Notes under the pieces: model-generated
What the model was told of the DNA's origin: nothing
What the model saw: only the letters and a program-made list of their open reading frames with translations
Databases searched by the model: none
Made by a program: the position numbers and the translations under genes
Shown: piece after piece, positions 6,805-14,595 of the stretch
How the letters are laid out: each line of letters starts with the position of its first letter
How positions within the stretch are numbered: position 1 is the first letter of the stretch
Virus record (IMG/VR): IMGVR_UViG_3300027734_000106
Coordinates: 1-50,534 of that record
DNA: 50,534 nt
Source: a virus
Reading direction: 5' to 3' (one strand)

Positions 6805-7398
6805 CTATTCTAAAATATGGTCTGCCACACCAAATTCAACCATTTCTTCAGCCGACAGATAAACATCGGAGGGGCCTAGAAGTTTTGTTCTGACTTTGGC
6901 TCGTGGTAGTCCTGTGGTTTCTACCAAAACACGAATCATTCTTTCATTAAGAGATTCACTCTCTTTCATGGCAGATTTGATATCATGGTATTTGCTATCC
7001 ATAGAATCGGTAAATTGGTGACACATACCGCTGGTATTTTTAGAAACATACCTGTGACCTTTATCGCCTGCGGAGAATATCAGAAAAGCCGAACTCATCA
7101 CATTACCAATACCGATAGTGCGAACAACAAATTTAGAACTTTTTATAATATCAATCAAGGCAAAGGCATCTGTTAGACTGCCGCCTGTTGAATTGATATA
7201 GAGGGTTAACATTTTATCAGCGTTGGATGTATCCATGTTTTCATAGAGCAACCAACGAATAGCCTTATCAACCGTTTCATCATTAATATCACCCGTAATC
7301 ATATGGGTGTGTTCTTTTAATAATCCGAGATTGATAATATCCTCGGCATCAATTACCGATTCGTCAAATTTTCTTGTCATACTCTTTATGCCACTCAT
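6805..7398 (-). CDS. clpP: ClpP-like serine protease
   Basis: 197 residues, the usual ClpP length. The catalytic triad can be placed: Ser102 in GNVMSSAF, His127 in MCHQF exactly 25 residues later as in E. coli ClpP, and Asp178 in GPSDVYLS. Conserved LYINSTGGS and AFALIDII are present. ClpP forms a barrel peptidase that degrades proteins fed by an ATPase; no Clp ATPase is in the window, so it may use the host's or act on virion precursors. The ATG used overlaps galE by 35 bases; a second ATG at 7380 would overlap by 17. Confidence 0.85.
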   Translation of the reverse strand: MSGIKSMTRKFDESVIDAEDIINLGLLKEHTHMITGDINDETVDKAIRWLLYENMDTSNADKMLTLYINSTGGSLTDAFALIDIIKSSKFVVRTIGIGNVMSSAFLIFSAGDKGHRYVSKNTSGMCHQFTDSMDSKYHDIKSAMKESESLNERMIRVLVETTGLPRAKVRTKLLGPSDVYLSAEEMVEFGVADHILE

Positions 7399-8308
7399 AA
7401 GCTGTTTTCAATATTGATAGTATATCATGTTTTGGGCGGTAATTCAATACTTTTTGAGCAAGAGTAATATCGGCAACCAACTGGTCGGGGTCACCTTGCC
7501 GTCTTGCCTTTACTTTGTATTTTACAGGTAATCCTAATTCATCGGTAATGAGGTTAATAATCTCATAATTGGAATGCCCTTTTCCTGTACCTAAATTTAA
7601 TAGCTGAGATTCGCCACCATTCATCAGGTATTCAACTCCTGAAATGTGTGCCTCAGCAACATCGGAAACATGGACATAATCACGGATACACGAGCCATCT
7701 GGTGTATCATAGTCATCACCGTATAATTCAAAACTATTTAGATTTTGAAGGATTCTAGGAATCAGATGGGTTTCTGGTGAATGGTTTTCACCAATATCGT
7801 TATCTGGATCAGCACCAGCCAAATTAAAGTATCGGAAAATGATATGCTTAATACCAGAGTCCTCGATAGCGTTTTCGGCAGCGTGCTTGCTACTGCCATA
7901 AACATGATTATTAAGGACTGCCTCGGTTTCACTAATCAATCGTTTACTTGGCCAATACACTCCTGCGGTAGAAGAATATATGATGTATTCCACACCATAA
8001 TGCTTCATACAGTTTAGAACCATACAGGTGCCTGCGACATTGACTTCCCAAAATTCTGTTGGGTCTTTCATGGACTCACCAACTTCGATTCTGCCTGCTA
8101 AGTGAAACACCGCATCAATCTTATGGTGAAAGAATACACCATCAAGCTCTTGTCGGTCACGGACATCACAGAATTCAAATATGTCCCAATATTGGTGCTC
8201 AGGATGTTTTATGTCCAGACCAATTACTTTCCAACCATTCTTTCTGAGATACTTACAGAGGTGACTTCCAAGATAACCAGAAGCGCCAGTAACTAATGCC
8301 GTTTTCAT
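7364..8308 (-). CDS. galE: UDP-glucose 4-epimerase (SDR family)
   Basis: 314 residues. N-terminal NAD-binding Rossmann motif GASGYLGS (8-15), HLAGRIEVGES, catalytic Ser in YSSTAGVYW (about 112-114) and Y137-x3-K141 (YGSSK). C-terminal substrate domain has FRYFNLAGADP, RDYVHVSDVAEAH and LNLGTGKGHSN, typical of GalE. It interconverts UDP-glucose and UDP-galactose, feeding sugar donors; the next gene is a glycosyltransferase overlapping by 4 bases. The pair suggests that host surface glycan, phage DNA or virion is glycosylated. GalE relatives acting on other UDP-sugars cannot be excluded. Confidence 0.85.
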   Translation of the reverse strand: MKTALVTGASGYLGSHLCKYLRKNGWKVIGLDIKHPEHQYWDIFEFCDVRDRQELDGVFFHHKIDAVFHLAGRIEVGESMKDPTEFWEVNVAGTCMVLNCMKHYGVEYIIYSSTAGVYWPSKRLISETEAVLNNHVYGSSKHAAENAIEDSGIKHIIFRYFNLAGADPDNDIGENHSPETHLIPRILQNLNSFELYGDDYDTPDGSCIRDYVHVSDVAEAHISGVEYLMNGGESQLLNLGTGKGHSNYEIINLITDELGLPVKYKVKARRQGDPDQLVADITLAQKVLNYRPKHDILSILKTAYEWHKEYDKKI

Positions 8309-9075
8309 AACACAATCTTTATACCAGGCCCCACTTCTTCGATTTTTTCTTTTGGAATGGTAAGTAATTTGCTACCATTCTTCCATGGAAATTGACCAAA
8401 GTATTTTTTGCTATTTTCTTCGTTACCTTTATCAAAGAATTCTTTAGTAACAGAGTTTGGATTGCCATCAAGGCGATAGCAAGAGGTGTGTGCATTGGTA
8501 CAATCAAACTTTGGAAAATTGGACTTTAACGCACCAAAAAACTGGCGGTCTGCACCCCATTGTCCGTACCAAGCATGACCGATACGAACAGCGACATCAC
8601 GCCTAACAGCAAAAGAGGAGGTATCAATATGAAACACGCCATCATTAAAGTAAACAGGCCATTTACCCAACGATTCGCAATTATCATCACAAAGAAAGTT
8701 TCCATCTTTATCATAAATTTTCCTGAGCGAATAAGCCCAATCATTGCCTTCTTCAATTTTTTTCACCAATTTTTCAACATGACAAGGTTCAAACCAATTA
8801 TCCTCATCAAGGTACACAATAATGTCAGCGTTCACAAGAAAGGAACTGGCAGCGAACACACGATGTCCGTACCAGCCTTTACCAACATTTTCTTCCAATT
8901 CAATTAACTTAACCTTACTAGCACCTTCAATTTGTTTATGAACATTTTGTTTATGTTCTTTTCCATCAATGAAGATGTAGTGGGTTAAATCTTTATAAGT
9001 CTGTTTATCAACCGACTTTAAAGCATCACTTAGTTTAGGATTGCCAATTGTGGGTGTTATTACCGCTACTTTCAT
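8305..9075 (-). CDS. Glycosyltransferase, GT-A fold, family 2-like
   Basis: 256 residues. Begins VAVITPTIGNPKLSDALKSV, the nucleotide-sugar binding start of family 2 enzymes. The metal-binding acidic motif is YLDEDNWFEP (D90, D92). Further motifs are DTSSFAVRR and GADRQFF. Transfers a sugar from a nucleotide donor to an acceptor that cannot be deduced. Translationally coupled to galE, which could supply the donor. Confidence 0.8.
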   Translation of the reverse strand: MKVAVITPTIGNPKLSDALKSVDKQTYKDLTHYIFIDGKEHKQNVHKQIEGASKVKLIELEENVGKGWYGHRVFAASSFLVNADIIVYLDEDNWFEPCHVEKLVKKIEEGNDWAYSLRKIYDKDGNFLCDDNCESLGKWPVYFNDGVFHIDTSSFAVRRDVAVRIGHAWYGQWGADRQFFGALKSNFPKFDCTNAHTSCYRLDGNPNSVTKEFFDKGNEENSKKYFGQFPWKNGSKLLTIPKEKIEEVGPGIKIVL

Positions 9076-9078
9076 AAT

Positions 9079-9516
9079 TTATTCCAACGGAAGATTAATT
9101 TCTGGATAAGCTTCTTTAATAAGGCGTGGAGTTAGATACTTGACAGCTAAATCTTTTTTAAACATCTTACACAACAATTCAGCTTCATCTTTATGTAATG
9201 ATTCTAAAATAACCAATAACAATTGTGTTTGTTTATATGGTTTCAAGTCTGGCGACTTTTTAGCATGACCAGTAATAAAGCGATACAGTTTATTGACCTC
9301 AGAATCGAGGTAAGTAAAATTTAAACCAGCAGGTTCAATCGCAGGACGATATTCTGGTGGTTGAATATCAAATTTGATATCAGGATGAAAAGCATAGAAT
9401 AGAAAATCTCTGAATCTAGGGTCACCCTCTTTTTGTAATACCGCAAGCTTGCCAGCACGGTTAGGTGCATCATCAAACTTTTTTAATATCTCCGAATATA
9501 GGATTTCAGAACTCAT
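9079..9516 (-). CDS. Phage protein, DNA-ligase N-domain/DUF6433-like
   Basis: 145 residues, mostly helical: SEILKKFDD, AGKLAVLQKEGDPRFRDFLF, a Pro-rich middle and QTQLLLVILESLHKDEAELL. The layout resembles the helical N-terminal domain of T4-type DNA ligase and the phage family DUF6433. No ligase catalytic domain follows. It overlaps RNase H by 11 bases, so a helper role in primer removal and ligation is possible but inferred from position only. Confidence 0.5.
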   Translation of the reverse strand: MSSEILYSEILKKFDDAPNRAGKLAVLQKEGDPRFRDFLFYAFHPDIKFDIQPPEYRPAIEPAGLNFTYLDSEVNKLYRFITGHAKKSPDLKPYKQTQLLLVILESLHKDEAELLCKMFKKDLAVKYLTPRLIKEAYPEINLPLE

Positions 9517-10354
9517 CTATTACCTCAATTAAATTTTTCAAACGATTAGCAATCATATAATTCATAAACTCTTGTCTAGTATGACCTTTAGTGCTTTCAT
9601 AGGTATCTATGATGCTTTGTTTAAGTGTTTCTGGAATCTGAGTTAAATCAATCAGCATTTCATTACGCTTAAAGTTTCGCAACATTTCATCTGTGCAAAA
9701 TTCACTAGGGTCTTGGTTCAACCAGTTTATAATCTTAGCCTCGGTAATAGGCTTTTGTCTAGCACCTTCAATAAAGGTTTCATCTTTACTTAAAATGTTA
9801 GGAATACCGTCACCTTTATCACCACGAATAATCAACTGTTTCAACTGTAATGAAGGTAAAGGTTCTTTAATCGCTTTCTTTAAAATAGGCGAATATTGCT
9901 CAACATTAGAAAACTTTTGCAATTGTGCAAAGTCTTTATCTGAGGAGAGAATCATAACCTTACCAATAGAAGCGTAACGGGTTGCCAATACGGCAATCAC
10001 ATCATCAGCTTCAGCAGTATCAACATCAATCACTTTGTATGGCGAATGGTTTTTCAACTCATCACGGATTTTATTCAGGACTTCAAAGATAGAACCCCAA
10101 TCGTGACCAGAAGATTGTCGTGCTTTCTTGCGGTGTGCCTTGTAATGCGGAAACACATCACGGCGCCAATATTTCTTATTATCGCAAGCAATCACAACTT
10201 CAGGACCGTGAGAAGCTTTAAACTTCTTCACATAGGTACGAATAGTGTTTAGAATCATATGGCGAACCAATGATTCATCTACTGGTGTCTTTGAAGAACC
10301 AATTTGTTCCATCAAGTTAGCAATCGCTACTTGGTTAAAGTCAAATAATATCAT
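9506..10354 (-). CDS. rnh: T4-type RNase H (5'-3' exonuclease/flap nuclease)
   Basis: 282 residues, close to T4 RNase H length. Two-metal acidic residues are visible: D5 in LFDFN, D58 in IACDNKKYWRRD, E115/D117/D118 in AEADDV, D139/D141 in SSDKDFAQL, D179/D182 in GDKGDGIPN. The FPHYKAHRKKAR segment is the arch region. The enzyme removes RNA primers and flaps from lagging-strand fragments. The last part (ERNEM-like, NYMIANRLKNL) matches the T4 helical C-terminus in position. Neighbouring DUF6433-like protein may assist. Confidence 0.9.
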   Translation of the reverse strand: MILFDFNQVAIANLMEQIGSSKTPVDESLVRHMILNTIRTYVKKFKASHGPEVVIACDNKKYWRRDVFPHYKAHRKKARQSSGHDWGSIFEVLNKIRDELKNHSPYKVIDVDTAEADDVIAVLATRYASIGKVMILSSDKDFAQLQKFSNVEQYSPILKKAIKEPLPSLQLKQLIIRGDKGDGIPNILSKDETFIEGARQKPITEAKIINWLNQDPSEFCTDEMLRNFKRNEMLIDLTQIPETLKQSIIDTYESTKGHTRQEFMNYMIANRLKNLIEVIDEF

Positions 10355-11022
10355 AATAAGAATAGGGCGCCAACTAGCGACTTTCTTTCCTTGTTTGTTT
10401 GTGGTACATAATATGCCGAATGATAAAACTTTCCACTATAAATTACAGCGGTGTTATATTTTGATGGTACGACCAAATACTTTTCATAATCGGTATTTCC
10501 ATCAAATGGTTGCCATTTAGATTCTTTATCTTCTACAAAATCGTATTTGATGCTATCACCATAATACTTATCTCCATTTTTGTAAAAGGCAGTTCCATCA
10601 TCTTTATGATTATCAGTTAACCAAATGTTAATAGCCATGTCAAAAGTATCAACATGGGGTAAACGAGCGGTTTCTGTAACATTCATATCAGGATAAAATA
10701 TATTTGTATACCAATCAATTCTAAATTCTTTACCAATCATTGGGTAAAGTAGATTATTAAAATAATGAGTAAGTTCTTGTAAATAATTTGCGGAAATTAA
10801 TTGTTGTAAACCTGGCGCATAACTAATCACTTTACCATTTCTAAGAAAATCTTCCTTATCTAAGGCGGGAAACTTATCCAAATATTTTAACAATTTATCT
10901 GGTTCTACCAAAACATCATCAACAACAACATACTGAGTTTTTTCGTATTGATATACTTTAGGCTCAGCTTTGATGTTTACCTTTGATGCTTCAGTAAACT
11001 CATTGAAAGATATCTTGTCCAT
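10351..11022 (-). CDS. 2OG-Fe(II) oxygenase-like protein
   Basis: 223 residues. Iron ligands of the double-stranded beta helix can be placed: H123 and D125 in PHVDTFDMAINIWL, and H201 in YSGKFYHSAYY, with Arg213 a possible 2-oxoglutarate contact. The family resembles DUF6445 proteins. Such enzymes hydroxylate proteins, nucleic acids or small molecules; the target is unknown. Overlaps rnh by 4 bases. A second oxygenase-like gene is at 25830-26450. Confidence 0.65.
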   Translation of the reverse strand: MDKISFNEFTEASKVNIKAEPKVYQYEKTQYVVVDDVLVEPDKLLKYLDKFPALDKEDFLRNGKVISYAPGLQQLISANYLQELTHYFNNLLYPMIGKEFRIDWYTNIFYPDMNVTETARLPHVDTFDMAINIWLTDNHKDDGTAFYKNGDKYYGDSIKYDFVEDKESKWQPFDGNTDYEKYLVVPSKYNTAVIYSGKFYHSAYYVPQTNKERKSLVGALFLL

Positions 11023-11030
11023 GTTCCATT

Positions 11031-11195
11031 CTAATGCATTTCTGCACTTAGATGAGGCAATCTTGACATTTGTTTTGCCACAACAGCATCAAATACTGCC
11101 TCATGCAATTCATTCAATTCATTTTCGGTAATAGCATCAACAGGCAAAATGCCTTCTAATACTGCCAGAACAATCACTTGTCTATCTTTTGTCAT
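11031..11195 (-). CDS. Small helical hypothetical protein
   Basis: 54 residues: MTKDRQVIVLAVLEGILPVD, TENELNELHEAVFDAVVAK and a C-terminal LPHLSAEMH. Predicted two-helix protein. Lies between the 360-residue gene and the oxygenase, in the same operon. No family recognised. Confidence 0.6.
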   Translation of the reverse strand: MTKDRQVIVLAVLEGILPVDAITENELNELHEAVFDAVVAKQMSRLPHLSAEMH

Positions 11196-11199
11196 ATCA

Positions 11200-12282
11200 T
11201 TACCTTATAATCTTTAACAACACCGTATCTTTATTCAATCGACCATTTAACTTAGCATCTTTTGATTTGATATTTTCCATTGCATTACGCAAAAATACTT
11301 TTGCACCTTTCACCACATCTGGCAGAATTGCTTCTGGCTTGCGTAGCGTTTTCTGTACCGATTTCATTTCGCTGAAATTGGTAAGACTTGTTCCCTTGAC
11401 ACCGAATCCTTCAGAATCAAGAGCATGATAAACACCTAACTTCCGTGTTTTCACATTAAATATCCACAATGAGGTTGCACCAATGATTCCTTTTGGTAAT
11501 TCTGATTCTAATTTGTAGGTATCATCTTTAGCACAATACTGAACCTTTGCGGTCAATTGCTCTGGTGTCTTTGATTTACGCTTTCGTGGTTTACGATTAG
11601 ATTTTGATTCATCACCAAGCTTCAAAGCATCGGTAATAATCAAATCACAATATGCAACCAGTTTTTTAATCTCTGGTCGGCTAAAATTAGAATAACCTTC
11701 TTTAATCTGCTCATCATCACTAACAAGCACATTATCAAACTCTGCCCTACGGCGTTTAAAGATTTCAATAATCTTTACCGAGTGCATAGCCTTTACCTTA
11801 TCGTGCATTAGACCATAAGGTGATGGTATCTTAGAAAATCCACTTAGTATGTAATCATCAATAGACCCTTCCAACTCTCCTGCAATCTCGGAGACTTTTT
11901 CCGCAATACGGTCTTGTATAGTTACTACTGGAACAGTTTTCTCAACCACGACTGTTTCCGTTGATTCCTCGACAAGCAACTCCAAAACTCTATTATGAGT
12001 ATCTCGCTTCACTTCATCGGTAAAAATTGTTCCATTAGTAATCATACGGCAAATATATGCCGTTGTCGTAAAACTTTTGCCAGCCGCCAGTTTGCCTTTT
12101 AACTTATTCTTCTTGGCATACTCGGCAATATACTTAGCTGCCGTCTTAGCATCTTTATTTGTATTGTACCAATTTAAGGCGGCTGCTATGTCGCTTTGAG
12201 ATTCTAAATTCTCATATTTTGGTTCAGCCGTCTTACCGAGTAATCGGTCAATTGTTGCTGAGTTCTTTGTTTGCCTTGCCAT
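11200..12282 (-). CDS. Conserved phage protein, unknown function
   Basis: 360 residues. N-terminal helical region (SDIAAALNWYNTNKDAKTA, YIAEYAKKNKLKGKL), a middle of charged helices with RIAEKVSEIAGELEG and IFKRRRAEFDNVL, a basic linker (SKSNRKPRKRKSKTPEQL about residues 232-250), then a beta-rich C-terminus (KVQYCAKDDTYKLES, LWIFNVKTRKLGVYHALDS). The basic linker suggests nucleic acid binding. I recall similar proteins in marine T4-like phages without known function. Start overlaps the upstream gene by 35 bases. Confidence 0.6.
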   Translation of the reverse strand: MARQTKNSATIDRLLGKTAEPKYENLESQSDIAAALNWYNTNKDAKTAAKYIAEYAKKNKLKGKLAAGKSFTTTAYICRMITNGTIFTDEVKRDTHNRVLELLVEESTETVVVEKTVPVVTIQDRIAEKVSEIAGELEGSIDDYILSGFSKIPSPYGLMHDKVKAMHSVKIIEIFKRRRAEFDNVLVSDDEQIKEGYSNFSRPEIKKLVAYCDLIITDALKLGDESKSNRKPRKRKSKTPEQLTAKVQYCAKDDTYKLESELPKGIIGATSLWIFNVKTRKLGVYHALDSEGFGVKGTSLTNFSEMKSVQKTLRKPEAILPDVVKGAKVFLRNAMENIKSKDAKLNGRLNKDTVLLKIIR

Positions 12283-12556
12283 CCATTAGTTCCTCAAATG
12301 TATATTTACCGTAAGAATCAATAAACATAATTCCATCTTCTGTTTCGTTAATCGTCTTACTTATACACTTTGCTGCTTCAAGTGCTTCTTTTGCCGAATT
12401 TAGTATAGCACAATTACCAAACATTTCACTCAAAACCTGCGAATCAATGTTATAGTTCATGCTATCATCATTATAAGAACCAAAGAGGTAAATAAAGCGC
12501 TCAGAGGCCGTAACACGGTAACCGTCTTGGGTCACCATCACATATACACCAGACAT
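12248..12556 (-). CDS. Hypothetical protein
   Basis: 102 residues, MSGVYVMVTQDGYRVTASE, FGSYNDDSMNYNID and a helix with NSAKEALEAAKCI. An alternating beta/alpha pattern without a recognised domain. Start overlaps the upstream stop (12556) by one base; its C-terminus overlaps the next gene in another frame. Confidence 0.65.
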   Translation of the reverse strand: MSGVYVMVTQDGYRVTASERFIYLFGSYNDDSMNYNIDSQVLSEMFGNCAILNSAKEALEAAKCISKTINETEDGIMFIDSYGKYTFEELMDGKANKELSNN

Positions 12557-12768
12557 TATCTTTCCAATATCACATATTCACCAAAATAATTATCAAAGAC
12601 CTGTACCAGATTTTCATAATTACCAGATTTCATTTCCGCCAAAATGGCATCACTATCAAGTCCAAATTTTCTCGCATTTTTCTGAGCAAAGCCCATTAAA
12701 TAAAAGGCATTACCTTGGGGGCCAGTCAAATCAATAACAAGTGGTCGCTCAACTTTATCAATAATCAT
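12556..12768 (-). CDS. Small conserved phage protein
   Basis: 70 residues: VIDLTGPQGNAFYLMGFAQK, then ILAEMKSGNYENLVQVFDNYFGEY. This TGPQGNA...GxY pattern is, as I recall, common among small phage proteins of unknown role. Start overlaps the stop of 12765-12935 as ATGA. Confidence 0.65.
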   Translation of the reverse strand: MIIDKVERPLVIDLTGPQGNAFYLMGFAQKNARKFGLDSDAILAEMKSGNYENLVQVFDNYFGEYVILER

Positions 12769-12935
12769 TTTTTCTCCATAATATATTTAATAACTTCATT
12801 AGCTTCTTTGAAGCCAGATTTTTCAACAGCTAATTCAATATAATGGTTTTGACATTCATATAATTCATTTACAAAATCCATTATATCTTCTCTGCGAATT
12901 TTTTTATATTGAACCGAGGACATTTTCTTAGGCAT
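12765..12935 (-). CDS. Small helical hypothetical protein
   Basis: 56 residues, MPKKMSSVQYKKIRREDI followed by two amphipathic helices (MDFVNELYECQNHYIEL, KEANEVIKYIMEKK). It is 2 bases downstream of its neighbour and stops in an ATGA overlap. The basic start suggests nucleic acid or membrane contact. No family recognised. Confidence 0.6.
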   Translation of the reverse strand: MPKKMSSVQYKKIRREDIMDFVNELYECQNHYIELAVEKSGFKEANEVIKYIMEKK

Positions 12936-12937
12936 AA

Positions 12938-13345
12938 TCACTCCACAATGTAAGGTTTACTCCACTTGCCGATATTAATATCAACATAATAAGCTGTATT
13001 GAAATAATCAACTTGAGCATCCGATTCATCGTACCAGTCCGCACCTTTTAAAGCGGCCAATGCTTCAGTCAAAAACTCTTTAGGTTGACCAGAAAAATGC
13101 TCGTGATACCAATAGGGATTAATATTTAAATATTTCTCAGCAGCTGAACCGTTGCGAAAACCACCAGGCTGATTAGAAACCGTAGAATTATAATTTTTGA
13201 TAAAATCAATTTTACCAGATTTTACATTCAAAACAATGGTAGAATGATTATTGACTTTCAAAGAACCTTTAACACCATATTTTTTCAAAATAGGTTTTAG
13301 CTTAGAAGCGATAATCGCCTTTTTTTCTTGGTTCATATATGCCAT
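12938..13345 (-). CDS. Conserved phage protein (GVKGSLKVNNHSTIVLNV)
   Basis: 135 residues from the start chosen, MAYMNQEKK, which has an AGG ribosome-binding sequence about 7 bases upstream; a longer frame runs into the promoter. Core motifs are LKPILKKYGVKGSLKV, NHSTIVLNVKSGKIDF, YWYHEHFSG and a beta C-terminus (AYYVDINIGKWSKPY). I know this block from other large phages, with no assigned function. First gene behind the promoter at 13376-13403. Confidence 0.7.
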   Translation of the reverse strand: MAYMNQEKKAIIASKLKPILKKYGVKGSLKVNNHSTIVLNVKSGKIDFIKNYNSTVSNQPGGFRNGSAAEKYLNINPYWYHEHFSGQPKEFLTEALAALKGADWYDESDAQVDYFNTAYYVDINIGKWSKPYIVE

Positions 13346-13375
13346 GATAATGCCTTTCTTTATTAATGAATAACC

Positions 13376-13434
13376 ATTATAACACATCCATGGTAAAAGT
13401 AAAGCCCCCTGTTGCGTAAAAACAACAGGGGGCT
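13376..13434 (-). promoter_or_regulatory. Terminator hairpin with promoter (PeSL-like)
   Basis: A perfect 12-base-pair hairpin (13403-13414 with 13423-13434, loop of 8) ends the tRNA-Cys transcript; the minus-strand 3' side continues TTTACTTTT. The same bases carry the next promoter: TATAAT at 13376-13381 and a weak -35 (TTTACT) near 13398-13403. It has the longest stem of the cassettes in this window. Confidence 0.75.
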
Positions 13435-13455
13435 ATTATTGATTTAGCTAAATTT

Positions 13456-13532
13456 TGGAGTGGGTGACAGGAGTTGAACCTGCATAAAACGGATTTGCAA
13501 TCCATCGCCTAACCATTCAGCAGCACACCCAC
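13456..13532 (-). tRNA. tRNA-Cys (GCA)
   Basis: 77 bases with encoded CCA. Acceptor stem GTGGGTG/CACCCAC is perfect, T-arm GCAGG-TTCAACT-CCTGT and an anticodon loop TTGCAAA reading GCA. The D stem is short (three pairs). It follows the rubredoxin gene by 7 bases and is followed by the strong hairpin at 13403-13434. Confidence 0.9.
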
Positions 13533-13539
13533 ACAATAA

Positions 13540-13668
13540 TTACATTTCGGTGTAATCTTCTTTACCACATCCACATTCTGGACATTCAAAATCCTCTGGT
13601 AAAGTTTCCCATTTACCTTCAGTTACTTCATCGTGGACATGGCCACAAACTATACAAATATGTTCCAT
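13540..13668 (-). CDS. Rubredoxin-like protein
   Basis: 42 residues. The iron-binding rubredoxin knuckles are clear: CIVCG (Cys5, Cys8) and CPECG (Cys29, Cys32), with LPEDFECPECG matching the classical LPDDWxCPxCG. It is about 10 residues shorter than typical rubredoxin, lost in the middle loop. Rubredoxins carry one electron via a Cys4 iron. It begins in a TAATG overlap with the rubrerythrin-like gene, so the two are made together, and it is the plausible electron donor. Confidence 0.85.
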   Translation of the reverse strand: MEHICIVCGHVHDEVTEGKWETLPEDFECPECGCGKEDYTEM

Positions 13669-14117
13669 TATAGTTTCTCCAATTGTTTCTTGTAAGCGTT
13701 AGCGTGCTTTTCTTCTACTCTTTTTAAAGCAGAGAATCTCTTTTCAGCTTTAACAAGTAATTCTTGGAATTGTTCAGCGTGAACTTTAGATTCATCAATG
13801 TTATCTTTGATTTCTTTTAACCATTGTTGATGACCTTCCATTCTAGCTTGTAATTCAAACTTAGGATACATTGTGGTAAATTCATATGTTTCACCTTCAA
13901 TCGCCAATTCAAGGCAACGCTTAGTGCTTGGTTTACCTACTAGCAATTCTAAATGACCCCATGCGTGGAGAATTTCTTGGTCGGCTGTGTGTTCAAAGTG
14001 TTTTGCAATATCTTCAAAACCTTCCGCACGAGCAAGTTTAGCAAAATACCGATATTTGATATGTGCCATTGATTCGCCAGCCAAGGCGCTTTGTAAATTT
14101 TCTAAAGTTGTATCCAT
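13668..14117 (-). CDS. Rubrerythrin-like diiron protein
   Basis: 149 residues, a four-helix ferritin-like domain. Candidate iron ligands are E15 (LAGESMAH), E48 with H51 (QEILHAWGH), E76/E79 (EGETYEF), E88 and H113/E115. The LAIEGETYEFTTMYP segment is typical of rubrerythrins. The usual C-terminal rubredoxin domain is absent but encoded as the coupled next gene. Family members reduce hydrogen peroxide in the cytoplasm. A promoter with TATAAT lies about 37 bases upstream. Confidence 0.85.
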   Translation of the reverse strand: MDTTLENLQSALAGESMAHIKYRYFAKLARAEGFEDIAKHFEHTADQEILHAWGHLELLVGKPSTKRCLELAIEGETYEFTTMYPKFELQARMEGHQQWLKEIKDNIDESKVHAEQFQELLVKAEKRFSALKRVEEKHANAYKKQLEKL

Positions 14118-14153
14118 GATTTCCTATATTTTTGAAGAGGCATTATAATAACC

Positions 14154-14185
14154 ATTATACACTAATTTACCGATTAATGTGGCAA
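14154..14185 (-). promoter_or_regulatory. Promoter candidate, TTGCCA-N20-TATAAT
   Basis: TATAAT (14154-14159, minus strand) precedes the rubrerythrin gene with a leader of about 30 bases. No -35 at 17 bases, but TTGCCA lies exactly 20 bases upstream (14180-14185), a spacing shared with 18913-18944 and 27074-27105. The 118-base gap 14118-14235 holds nothing else I can see. Confidence 0.5.
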
Positions 14186-14235
14186 ATGTATTATTATAAT
14201 ACCCCTTCTGTTTCTCGTTCTTTCTTAAAGCTTTA

Positions 14236-14502
14236 TTACTTTTCTTGTGCGTTCCCGCTTTTCGAAACAGAGCTAGTTTGACTAGGTAGTTTCTTTCCTT
14301 GGGAATTCTTTCCTTCTTTTTCTTCACTTGTTTTCTCCTGTTCAACATCAACAAATCTATATATTGTGCTGTATAGATTAATTGGTTTCCAAAACTTACT
14401 GAATAAATTGTTTACTGCTAGAATGGTTGCAACAATTGAAATTATTCCAACTGAAACAAACATTGAGCAACCCATAAAATCCCATGCTTGCTGAATTGTC
14501 AT
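14236..14502 (-). CDS. Membrane protein with charged tail
   Basis: 88 residues. One clear transmembrane helix (MFVSVGIISIVATILAV, about 14-30), then a cytoplasmic-type tail rich in Glu, Lys, Ser and Gln. No family recognised. It follows tRNA-Glu in the transcript. An alternative ORF at 14124-14354 on the same strand is Lys-rich and less convincing. Confidence 0.6.
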   Translation of the reverse strand: MTIQQAWDFMGCSMFVSVGIISIVATILAVNNLFSKFWKPINLYSTIYRFVDVEQEKTSEEKEGKNSQGKKLPSQTSSVSKSGNAQEK

Positions 14503-14518
14503 ATTAAACTCTCAAAAA

Positions 14519-14593
14519 TGGCACTCGGAAGCGGAATCGAACCGCTCTTCTTGCCGTGAAAGGGCAATGTCCTAACCGATAGACGACCCGAGC
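14519..14593 (-). tRNA. tRNA-Glu (TTC)
   Basis: 75 bases with encoded CCA. Anticodon loop CTTTCAC reads TTC, the T-arm AGCGG-TTCGATT-CCGCT is perfect and the acceptor GCTCGGG/TCCGAGT pairs with two G-T wobbles. Only 2 bases separate it from the next tRNA. Confidence 0.9.
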
Positions 14594-14595
14594 AT

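Noticed and set aside
14124-14354. 76-codon minus-strand ORF overlapping 14236-14502
   Set aside because: Basic low-complexity product; overlaps both a better gene and the promoter candidate at 14154-14185; no ribosome-binding site.
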